Of a stretch of 64,000 nucleotides of DNA, positions 19,266-26,993 are shown in pieces (within the stretch, counting starts at the first letter, position 1; each line of letters begins with the position of its first letter). This DNA is from JBARDN01 sp963755705 (GTDB lineage Bacteria; Desulfobacterota; Binatia; Binatales; Binataceae). The position numbers were made by a program, and so were the translations under genes. The stretch is taken from assembly GCA_963755705.1 (NCBI GenBank), contig CAVWKW010000003.1:248001-312000 (forward strand), written 5' to 3'. The notes beneath the pieces were generated by a model. That model had not been told where the DNA came from and did not search any database. It was given only the letters and a program-made list of their open reading frames with translations.

Positions 19266-20396
19266 ATGAAATTTGGAATCTTCTATGAACACTCGGTGCA
19301 GAAGCCGTGGACCCGCAAGTCCGAGCTGCGCGCGTATCAGCAGGCGCTTGAACAGATCGAGCTTGCCGACGAGCTCGGCTTCGACCAGGTCTGGGAAGTC
19401 GAGCATCATTTTCTCGAAGAGTACTCCCATTCGTCCGCGCCCGAGGTTTTTCTCGCCGCCGCGGCCGCACGCACCAAGCGCATCCGGATCGGCCAGGGCA
19501 TTTCCGTTTGCCTGCCGCCGATGAATCATCCGGCGCGAATCGCGGAGCGCGCCGCCGCGCTCGATCTGATCTCGAACGGCCGCCTCGAATTCGGCACCGG
19601 ACGCTCGGCTACCTGGACTGAAGTCGGCGCATTCGGAATCGATCCCGACGCCACCAAGGAAATGTGGGACGAAGTCGTCCGCGCGATTCCGCGGATGTGG
19701 ACCGAGGACGAGTTCGAGTGGAACGGCAAGTACTTCAAGATGCCGCCGCGCAACGTGCTGCCCAAGCCGATCCAGGATCCGCATCCGCCGATGTGGGTCG
19801 CGGTGTCGTCACCCGAGACCGCCGTGCAAGCCGCCGAGCGAGGAATCGGGATGCTGGGCGTTACTCTCGGAACGCCGGCCGACTACAAGCGCCTGGTGTC
19901 CGACTACCGGCGCATCATCAAGCATTGCGATCCGGTCGGCAAATTCGTGAACAACCAGGTCAACGCAGCGAGCTGGATGTATTGCGGCGAAGACGAGAAC
20001 GAGGCGCGAGCGGTTGGCGGCGGCGCGGCGTTCAATTTCTTCCGCACCGCGGCGCATCTGGTCGGACTCGGCGGAATCTATCCGTCGCACGCGTACACTG
20101 CCCACGCCAACGCGACCGCGCTGCTCAGCCAGGCGGAGATCCAGTCACTGCGCGAAGGCTTTCCCGTCGGCACGCCCGAGCAGATCATCGAAAACCTGCG
20201 CTACTGGGAAGAGGTCGGCGTCGAGCGCGTGGTCTGCATGATCAACTTCGATCAGCAGATACCGCATCCCAAGGTGCTGGCGAGTCTCGAGCGCTTCGCG
20301 AAATACGTGATGCCCGAATTCGCCGAGGGCAAGCAGTCCAGCAAACGCGCCGAGAGCTCAAAGGGCGGGCCCGAAGCCCCACCGATGCCGGCGTGA
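19266..20396 (+). CDS. LLM-class (luciferase-like) flavin-dependent oxidoreductase
   Basis: This TIM-barrel monooxygenase/dehydrogenase has 376 residues and uses FMN or F420. The barrel starts MKFGIFYEHSVQKPW. Family blocks VWEVEHHFLEEYSHSSAPEV, IRIGQGISV, LDLISNGRLEFGTGRS and PPMWVAVSSPETAVQAAERG are present. The last 25 residues are a hydrophilic tail. It is followed by the acetoacetate-decarboxylase-like gene in the same orientation. The substrate cannot be told from sequence; neighbours suggest a small hydrophobic or keto compound (inference). Confidence 0.88.
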   Translation: MKFGIFYEHSVQKPWTRKSELRAYQQALEQIELADELGFDQVWEVEHHFLEEYSHSSAPEVFLAAAAARTKRIRIGQGISVCLPPMNHPARIAERAAALDLISNGRLEFGTGRSATWTEVGAFGIDPDATKEMWDEVVRAIPRMWTEDEFEWNGKYFKMPPRNVLPKPIQDPHPPMWVAVSSPETAVQAAERGIGMLGVTLGTPADYKRLVSDYRRIIKHCDPVGKFVNNQVNAASWMYCGEDENEARAVGGGAAFNFFRTAAHLVGLGGIYPSHAYTAHANATALLSQAEIQSLREGFPVGTPEQIIENLRYWEEVGVERVVCMINFDQQIPHPKVLASLERFAKYVMPEFAEGKQSSKRAESSKGGPEAPPMPA

Positions 20397-20444
20397 CGGC
20401 GCCGCGCACACTCGAGCAAGAAAAGAAGTTGAGGAATACGATCA

Positions 20445-21155
20445 GTGCCTGACGAAGGACTCGCCCGCCACGAACAATATCGGATCGCGCTGCCCGCTGA
20501 ACGCGTCGCGTATCCTGCGCTGCCGTGGAAGTGCGCGAACGCGACGATGCTCAATGTTTATTTCGAGGTGCGCAAAGCTCCGTTGCTCGAGCGCCTGCCG
20601 CCCGAGTTCTGCCGCACCTCGCCGGCCTATTGCCGCCTCACGATTATCGATAACACCGACTCTCCGGTCGGGCCGTTTCGTGACGCGGCGCTCGGACTCG
20701 GCTCGCGGCTCAACATGATGCCGGCGGTGTTCGTCGCGGCCTCTATCACCAATAGCGCCCAGGCATTAAGCGCCGGACTTTGGGAGCGGAGCTACCCGAA
20801 TGTCCTGGGCAAAATCGAGTTCGAAGCAAGTGTCGGGCGCGCACACGCACTTATCAGCGACGCGAAAGGTCCGCTGCTCGAAGTCGAGATGCCGCAGTTG
20901 CAGACGATCGAGCCGAGCCGGCTCGCGTACGATCACGCCGACGGGTTTCGCACGCTACCCGACGGCAAGACCGAGCTAATGGTTATCGGACCGGAGATGA
21001 CGATCGAACGTGCGGCGATCTGCAAGAACGCAACGGTCACCTATCCGGCCGAGCGCCCAGACTCCCCGTGGCAGATTCTGGATTGCCGCAACGTAGTCAG
21101 CGCGCAAGTAGTCCATGGCCCCCGCGAGTTCAAAAAGGGTCATCCACCGCGGTGA
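20445..21155 (+). CDS. Acetoacetate decarboxylase-like protein
   Basis: The product has 236 residues starting at GTG, with GAGG about 10 bases upstream. The ADC-superfamily fold is suggested by the early LNVYFEVRKAPLLERLP, the central LWERSYPNVLGKIEFEASVG, and the late ICKNATVTYPAE. The lysine in NVLGKIEF lies where the Schiff-base lysine of acetoacetate decarboxylase is expected. The wider family also includes aldolase-dehydratases and enol-lactonases, so decarboxylation is not certain. It is probably co-transcribed with the luciferase-like gene. Confidence 0.7.
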   Translation: MPDEGLARHEQYRIALPAERVAYPALPWKCANATMLNVYFEVRKAPLLERLPPEFCRTSPAYCRLTIIDNTDSPVGPFRDAALGLGSRLNMMPAVFVAASITNSAQALSAGLWERSYPNVLGKIEFEASVGRAHALISDAKGPLLEVEMPQLQTIEPSRLAYDHADGFRTLPDGKTELMVIGPEMTIERAAICKNATVTYPAERPDSPWQILDCRNVVSAQVVHGPREFKKGHPPR

Positions 21156-21180
21156 GGACGCGAGCCTTGCGAACCAGATT

Positions 21181-21843
21181 CTACTTCTTGCGGGCGATGG
21201 TCAGGCCGTCCGCCAGAGGCAGCATCACCGCCTCGACGCGAACATCGTGCGCAATGAAGTCGTTGAGCTCGCGAATCGCCTTGGTGTCTGCGGTCTGATT
21301 CGCGTCGTCGATCACGGCGCCGTTCCAGAGCACGTTGTCGATCAGGATCAATCCGTCGCGGCGCATCCGCTTCAGGATTTCCTCGTAGTAAACCCGGTAG
21401 TTCGACTTGTCGGCGTCGATAAAAGCGAAGTCAAAGCTGTGCGAGGCTGGCAGCGCGCGTAGCGTCTCTGCCGCGGGCCCGAGCTTCAGCGTGATCTTCT
21501 TCGCGACTCCCGCCTTCTCCCAATAACGGCGCGCGATGCTGGTCCATTGCTCGCTCACGTCGCAGCAGAGCAGGTGACCGTCGTCGGGCAGAGCACGCGC
21601 GACGCACAGCGAGCTGTAGCCGGTGAAGGTGCCAACCTCGACCGCAGATTTCGCACCGATCGATTTGGCAAGGATACCCATCAGGGTGCCCTGTTCCGCC
21701 GCGATCTCCATCATGCTGATGGGCCCGAGTTTCTTGGTCTCCTCGGACAGCTCGCGCCGGATCGGATCGGTGCTGTGGCCGTGCTCGACCGCGTATTCGT
21801 AAAGTTCGGGAGAGAGCGCCGTGAATTTGTTTAATACCGCCAT
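21181..21843 (-). CDS. Class I SAM-dependent O-methyltransferase (caffeoyl-CoA OMT-like)
   Basis: The SAM-binding loop is SAVEVGTFTGYSSLCVA, and the metal-binding block is FDFAFIDADKSNYRVYYEEIL with the later LILIDNVLWNG. These identify the cation-dependent catechol/caffeoyl-CoA O-methyltransferase family, whose bacterial members methylate varied phenolics. The frame opens at 21972, but the ATG at 21843 gives MAVLNKFTALSPELYEY, the normal N-terminus (220 residues). It is convergent with the decarboxylase-like gene, 25 bases apart. Confidence 0.9.
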   Translation of the reverse strand: MAVLNKFTALSPELYEYAVEHGHSTDPIRRELSEETKKLGPISMMEIAAEQGTLMGILAKSIGAKSAVEVGTFTGYSSLCVARALPDDGHLLCCDVSEQWTSIARRYWEKAGVAKKITLKLGPAAETLRALPASHSFDFAFIDADKSNYRVYYEEILKRMRRDGLILIDNVLWNGAVIDDANQTADTKAIRELNDFIAHDVRVEAVMLPLADGLTIARKK

Positions 21844-21940
21844 GCCGCCAAGGATTGCATCTTGCGCGGCCGCAGAGAAGCAAAGCGCGCGGATTTTCCG
21901 CGCGCCATGATCGTATCCGATGCAGCCGAAAAACTGCGGA

Positions 21941-23230
21941 TTACTTGCCGCCCAGGTAAGCGAAATCGCCATGTTCGTTCACCGTCAGCGTTCCAGTGAA
22001 GATCGAATGGCGATGCGCCGCGGTCGAGATCTTGTAGATCAGGTCCTGGTTGCCGACTTCGAAGAATGCGCCGTCGCCGCCCAGCTCGTAAAGCTTCTCG
22101 TTCTCGTCGGAGTCGGTCGCGCCGATGAACATCGTGCCATCCGCCGTGAGAACGGGGTCGCCCAGCGATTCGAGCTCGGTGCCAAACGGAGTGAGCTGCC
22201 CGCGCTGGAGCCTAAGGTCAAGCCGCTGATGCGACAGCCGGAAGACCGCGGGCTCGCGAGCGCATCCCGCGAGCACCGCCGCCGTGCCGTCGGTCATCAA
22301 TCCGGGCCGACCCGGCGACAAATAGGTCACCGGTCCTTCGGGAGTCAGAGTTCCAGTTGGCAGAATTCGCGCCATCGCGCCGTCGCTATACAGGAACAGG
22401 GCTGCGCCGGACGAAGTCTTGGCGGTGAAAGCGACCAGCGTTCCCTGCGCGGAAGGAAGCGCGGCGGGAAGTCCGAAAGGGCGCGCATAGCGGACATGGT
22501 TCGGACCGTATTCGCCCTCGACTGCAAGTTCGTTGATACCGCCGGAGCGAGAGGCGATCAGCAACGCCTGGCGATGTCCGATCGGCACGCCCTTCGCGTC
22601 AGTCCTGGTCGCGGAATAATTGTTGAGCCACGCGTTGAACACGACCTCGCCACTGTTGCCCATCTGCGGGCTGCCAAAGCTCAGCACAGCGATATCGTGA
22701 CCCTGCGCGGTTTTGCTTCCCAACCGGGCGAGGCAGGTCAGGGTTCCGTGCGTGTATAGCACCAGCGCGTCGGACTTGGCGGGCAGGTCCGCCATGAACG
22801 CAATATCTCCGTCCGCGTCGGCAACAGGATATGGGTCGCCCTTGAGCTCGGGCGCGCAATCTTTCGTAGGCTTGAGATCGACCGCGCGAGTTACGCGATA
22901 GACCGGTGATCGATCAGGATCGCCGGTGAAGATCGCCCAGTGAGCCTTGCCATTCTTGGCGGTGGTCTCAGCGCCGAACAGCACGCGTCCGTCGGCCATC
23001 ATCGACGGCACGCCGACTTCGGTGAAATCGCCGCCGTCGGGTGAGGGCAGGCCGACCTCCGTCACCAGGACAGATTTGCCCGAGCTGTCGCTGGCGTAGA
23101 GAGCCTCTGAGTCCTGGGTTGCGAGCCCTGCGGTTTCACCTTGCAAAGTCAGTGAAACTGCGTGTGCATAACCGGCACCGCCAAGCGCAATTGCAAGCGC
23201 CAGTGGCGGGATAAACCCGCGTAGCTTCAT
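21941..23230 (-). CDS. Secreted repeat protein, probable beta-propeller (NxxGxxxF-type repeats)
   Basis: It has 429 residues with a signal peptide (IPPLALAIALGGAGYAHA, cleavage near residue 24). The mature protein consists of degenerate beta-strand repeats. Short turns such as ADADGDIAFMADL, GNSGEVVFNAWL and NEHGDFAYLGG resemble the NxxGxxAF tandem-repeat family found in exported bacterial proteins. No catalytic residues or anchoring signal were recognised. It probably acts in the periplasm or outside the cell as a binding or structural protein (inference). A promoter candidate lies 54-83 bases upstream of the start. Confidence 0.75.
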   Translation of the reverse strand: MKLRGFIPPLALAIALGGAGYAHAVSLTLQGETAGLATQDSEALYASDSSGKSVLVTEVGLPSPDGGDFTEVGVPSMMADGRVLFGAETTAKNGKAHWAIFTGDPDRSPVYRVTRAVDLKPTKDCAPELKGDPYPVADADGDIAFMADLPAKSDALVLYTHGTLTCLARLGSKTAQGHDIAVLSFGSPQMGNSGEVVFNAWLNNYSATRTDAKGVPIGHRQALLIASRSGGINELAVEGEYGPNHVRYARPFGLPAALPSAQGTLVAFTAKTSSGAALFLYSDGAMARILPTGTLTPEGPVTYLSPGRPGLMTDGTAAVLAGCAREPAVFRLSHQRLDLRLQRGQLTPFGTELESLGDPVLTADGTMFIGATDSDENEKLYELGGDGAFFEVGNQDLIYKISTAAHRHSIFTGTLTVNEHGDFAYLGGK

Positions 23231-23283
23231 TGCGATGTCCCCCGTCGGTGAATCAGTTTCATATCCCCACTAATGCAGTATTT

Positions 23284-23313
23284 CTTATACTCGTGAGGGA
23301 CCGCGATTCGCAA
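23284..23313 (-). promoter_or_regulatory. Candidate sigma70 promoter for the secreted repeat protein
   Basis: Read on the minus strand, TTGCGA (23308-23313) and TATAAG (23284-23289) are 18 bases apart. The expected start of transcription is about 45-50 bases before the ATG at 23230. Confidence 0.4.
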
Positions 23314-23434
23314 CCGGAGGCCGAGGCCGGTCGGAGCGGCGATCTCATTCAACCCGCCGAACCTAGTATAGCATCCCCGCGTAGTTTAGCGTGCGCTTAT
23401 GCCGGCTCGGTTTCGAGCCAGAAGGAGACTCGCG

Positions 23435-24055
23435 ATGACCGAATCGCCGATCAGATTGCGCTCGGACGACCTGATGCTGGAAGGGCGGCTTGCGCTGCCC
23501 GCGCGTAACGGCGCGTCGCCGGGCGCGGTGATTTGCCATCCGCATCCGATGTACGGCGGCTCGATGGACAACAACGTGGTCGAGGCGATCATCGCCGCGC
23601 TGTGGCGGCGCGGATACGCAACGCTGCGCTTCAACTTCCGCGGCGTCGGCGCGAGTGAGGGTGAGTACGACGGCGGCGACGGCGAAGCCGCGGACGCGCG
23701 CGCGGCAGTGGAATTCCTGGCCGCGCAGCCCGGTATCGACCGAGGCGCGATCGCGCTCTCCGGATACTCGTTCGGCGCGGCAGTCGCACTTCGCGTGGGG
23801 CTGGCAGACTCGCGCGTCGCGCGCGTGATCGCCGTCGCGCTGCCGGTCGCCGCGATGGATTCAGGAATCAAGATGGCGGCAACCAAGCCGGTGCTTCTCA
23901 TATCAGGCGATCGCGATACCTATTCGCCGATTCCGGCGCTCGAACAGGCGCTGCAGAAACTCGGAAGTGTCGCAACGCTCAAGGTGATCGCCGGCGCCGA
24001 TCATTTCTTCGGCGGCTACGAGCCCGCTCTGGCTGGCGCAATCGAGGGCGGCTGA
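23435..24055 (+). CDS. Alpha/beta hydrolase
   Basis: The 206-residue serine hydrolase has the oxyanion block ICHPHPMYGGSMDNNVV near residue 30 and the nucleophile elbow GYSFGA. The charge-relay histidine lies in GADHFFGGY near the C-terminus. These match the small cytoplasmic alpha/beta hydrolases related to dienelactone hydrolase. The start at 23435 is supported by GAAGGAGA 7 bases upstream; the frame opens earlier at 23399. Its 3' end overlaps the convergent metallopeptidase gene by 40 bases. Confidence 0.9.
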   Translation: MTESPIRLRSDDLMLEGRLALPARNGASPGAVICHPHPMYGGSMDNNVVEAIIAALWRRGYATLRFNFRGVGASEGEYDGGDGEAADARAAVEFLAAQPGIDRGAIALSGYSFGAAVALRVGLADSRVARVIAVALPVAAMDSGIKMAATKPVLLISGDRDTYSPIPALEQALQKLGSVATLKVIAGADHFFGGYEPALAGAIEGG

Positions 24056-25167
24056 GGTTCCTCGGGAGGAGCGGGCGGGGCGCTCAGCGATGCTTGCCAG
24101 ATTGCGTAAAAAGGATCGTCGGGATTTGCCTTTGCGATCTCAATAATCCGTGCGATGGTCTGTTTAAGATCGCCATGGTCGATTCGATTGAGCGCCGCGA
24201 AATTGTCCAGGTCGTGAAAGTAAATCAGATAGTTCACCATCACGGCGTTGTTCAGTGGCTGCTTGTCCAGGTCGAAACGCTCGAGGCCGTATAGACTTGG
24301 AGCCAGCGCCGCGTAGTCGGACTTGATCGCCGCGAAGGCGGCCACGCGCTGTTTCAGAATCTCATCTTTGGGCGCGCCGCTGGTATAGATCTTCAGCAGG
24401 CGGGCCTGCTCGGCCAGCAGGAATCGGGAAAACTTCAAGTTACTGTTTAAGATTGCACGCGCCTCGGCCGCCGCCGGCGACGCCGCGCCCTCGGTTGCGC
24501 TGAAGAACGCCACCGCGCCGCTGTCCCCCACCCAGTTAGCCGCAGATTCGTCGAACATCGCGTCGCTCTCGAGGTAGTAGGTGCGATGAAACAGCTCGTG
24601 AATCAGCACCCCCGCCAACTCGACTCGATCGAGCTTCAGCAGGTTCGTGAGCACCGGATCGTCGAAGAAGCCGAGGCTCGAGAACGCGACCGCCGGGCGA
24701 ACCATCGTGTCATAACCGTTCGCCTCCATCTGCTCGGCCTCGGCGTCGGCGTCGGATTGCTGGAAATAGCCGCGGTACGGAACCGCGCCCACGATAGGAA
24801 ACCACCACGTATGCGGCCGCAGCGAGTCCTGCTCGGCCGCCATCACGACGTAGACAATCGCACTCTGATCGACCGGCGCGATCGTCTCGTAGGCGCCGCC
24901 GACGTTCATGCCGAGCTGGTCCTCGGCGAACTGGCGGACCTTTAGGACGGTCTCGAGCTTCTCACGCACTTCCGGTGTCAGATCGTTTTGCGCAAGTTCC
25001 CCCGAGATCGGTTTGCGATTCCACAGGATGCGCCCGCCCTCGTATGCGGCGTGCGCGAGGTAGCCGACGTTGCATCCGGCTAGCGCGATCATCGCTGCAG
25101 CCACCAGCGCGGCCGATACGATCGCCTGCAGGCGCGCGCGCGATGAAGACCTAACCTGCGACCTCAC
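24016..25167 (-). CDS. Putative zinc aminopeptidase lipoprotein (PF10023 type)
   Basis: The 383-residue exported protein has a basic N-terminus, a hydrophobic stretch and a lipobox MIALAGC near residue 32, so it is probably membrane-anchored. The zinc motif HELFHRTYY near residue 190 with a following ESDAMFDESAANWVG block is characteristic of the putative-aminopeptidase family PF10023. Its start lies inside the last codons of the upstream ABC gene (17-base overlap), implying translational coupling to the exporter. Substrate is unknown. Confidence 0.87.
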   Translation of the reverse strand: MRSQVRSSSRARLQAIVSAALVAAAMIALAGCNVGYLAHAAYEGGRILWNRKPISGELAQNDLTPEVREKLETVLKVRQFAEDQLGMNVGGAYETIAPVDQSAIVYVVMAAEQDSLRPHTWWFPIVGAVPYRGYFQQSDADAEAEQMEANGYDTMVRPAVAFSSLGFFDDPVLTNLLKLDRVELAGVLIHELFHRTYYLESDAMFDESAANWVGDSGAVAFFSATEGAASPAAAEARAILNSNLKFSRFLLAEQARLLKIYTSGAPKDEILKQRVAAFAAIKSDYAALAPSLYGLERFDLDKQPLNNAVMVNYLIYFHDLDNFAALNRIDHGDLKQTIARIIEIAKANPDDPFYAIWQASLSAPPAPPEEPQPPSIAPARAGS

Positions 25168-26989
25168 TCGAAGCCTCGGCCGCGGCCGCGTACTGAAGTT
25201 CGAACAGGCGGTAGTACAAGCCGCGCTGGGCGAGTAGTTCGTCGTGGGTGCCGCTCTCGCGGACGACGCCGCTCGCGAGCACGAGGATCCGGTCGGCGCG
25301 CTCGATGGTCGAAAGGCGATGCGCGATCACGACAGCGGTGCGGTCTGCGAGCAGCTCGTTCAGCGCGAGCTGGATGAGGCGCTCGGTCTCGCTGTCCACG
25401 CTAGAGGTCGCCTCGTCCATCACCAGGATGCGCGGGTTGTAGGCGAGAGCGCGCGCGAACGAGAGCAACTGGCGCTGGCCCGCGGAGAGGTTCGCGCCGC
25501 GTTCGCGAATCTGCTCGGCAAGCCCGGCGGGCAGCCGCTCGACGAAACGGATCGCCTGCGCGCGCTTGAGCGCGTCGCGCACCGCGTCTTCGCCCAGCTC
25601 GGTCAGCCCGAGCCGGATATTTTCCATCACGTCGCCTGCGAACAGGAACACGTCCTGCTGCACCAGGCCGATCGTGCGGCGCAGCGCGTGCAAATCCCAT
25701 TCGCGCACATCAATGCCGTCCACCAGGATGCGCCCGCGCTTCACGTCATAGAATCGGTTGAGCAGCTTGATGATCGTGGTCTTGCCGGAGCCGGTCGGGC
25801 CGACGATCGCGATCTTCTGCCCCGGCTCGACGGTGAAGCTCACGTCCTTCAGGATCGGCTCGCCGGGCCGGTATTCGAAGTTGACGTGATCAAACACGAT
25901 CGATCCGCGCGACACGGTGGGCAGTCGCGGCGTCTCGGGGCTCGAAATCGTGTGCGTCTCTTCCATCAACTGCTCGATTCGTTCGACCGCGGCCAGCGCG
26001 GATTGCAGCGTGGTGTACTTGTTGGAAATTTCACGCAGCGGCATGAAGAACTGTTGCGCGTATTGCATGAACGCGATGAGCGCGCCGAGCGTGATGAAGT
26101 TGCGCAGAACCTGGCCGCCACCAACCCACAGGATGAGCGCGATAGTGATCGAAGCGACGGTGTTGACCGCGGAGAACAGCCCGGTCTCATAAGTGTTCGC
26201 CGCCATCTGCGCGTCGCGCGAGCGGACGTTCAGGACGTCGAACTCGTCGCGGCTGGTGCGCTCGCGGGTGAAGAGCTGAATCACCACCATTCCGGCCAGC
26301 GATTCGGACAGGTACGCATTCACCTGCGCCAGGCGTTCGCGAATCTGGCGGTAAACCACGCGCGCGCGCACCCGGAACAGATTGATGAACAGCAGCAGCG
26401 GCGGAATCGAGATCATCGCCCACATCGCCAGGCGCGGGCTCTTGAGCCACATGATCACGACGATTCCCGACATCGTCATCACATCGACGAACATCGTAAG
26501 CGAGCCCTGCGCGAACATCTCGTTGATCGCGTCGATATCGGTGGTCATGCGGCTGACCAGGCGGCCGACCGGCGTGCGATCGAAGAACGACATCGGCAGA
26601 TGCTCGACATGATTGAAGACCGCCAGGCGCAGGTCCGACAGCGAATACTGCGCGACCATCACGGTCAAATAGAACTGCGCATAGAACGTCGCGAACTCGC
26701 CCGCGACCAGGGTCATATAAATCGCGCCCATCTTCAGCAGACTCGCGCCGCCGGTCGCGGCGAAGACCGCAGCCAGCCACGCGGGCGGCGCAACCCGACG
26801 ATGCTGCAGGAAAATATCGACGATGAGCTGGATGATGTACGGCTGCGCGAGCGCGAATGCCGAGTTCATCGGCATCAGGATGACCGACAGGAAGAACAGC
26901 CCGCGGTATGGGCGCACGTAGGTCCACACGAACCTGATGAGCGCGAAGTCGCGCGCGCGTCCGAGCTGTTTTTCTTCGCCGGTCTGCAT
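25151..26989 (-). CDS. ABC exporter subunit with canonical catalytic site
   Basis: This is a half-transporter of 612 residues: a six-helix exporter-type membrane domain (residues 1-330) and a C-terminal ATPase. Walker A is GPTGSGKTT, the signature is LSAGQRQL, Walker B with catalytic Glu is ILVMDEATSSVD, and the switch is VIAHRLSTIE. The signature has Ala in place of the usual second Gly (LSAGQ). It follows the other half-transporter after 4 bases, so the two form a heterodimer of the multidrug/lipid exporter class. Cargo is not determined. Confidence 0.93.
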   Translation of the reverse strand: MQTGEEKQLGRARDFALIRFVWTYVRPYRGLFFLSVILMPMNSAFALAQPYIIQLIVDIFLQHRRVAPPAWLAAVFAATGGASLLKMGAIYMTLVAGEFATFYAQFYLTVMVAQYSLSDLRLAVFNHVEHLPMSFFDRTPVGRLVSRMTTDIDAINEMFAQGSLTMFVDVMTMSGIVVIMWLKSPRLAMWAMISIPPLLLFINLFRVRARVVYRQIRERLAQVNAYLSESLAGMVVIQLFTRERTSRDEFDVLNVRSRDAQMAANTYETGLFSAVNTVASITIALILWVGGGQVLRNFITLGALIAFMQYAQQFFMPLREISNKYTTLQSALAAVERIEQLMEETHTISSPETPRLPTVSRGSIVFDHVNFEYRPGEPILKDVSFTVEPGQKIAIVGPTGSGKTTIIKLLNRFYDVKRGRILVDGIDVREWDLHALRRTIGLVQQDVFLFAGDVMENIRLGLTELGEDAVRDALKRAQAIRFVERLPAGLAEQIRERGANLSAGQRQLLSFARALAYNPRILVMDEATSSVDSETERLIQLALNELLADRTAVVIAHRLSTIERADRILVLASGVVRESGTHDELLAQRGLYYRLFELQYAAAAEASSEVAG

Positions 26990-26993
26990 CGCC

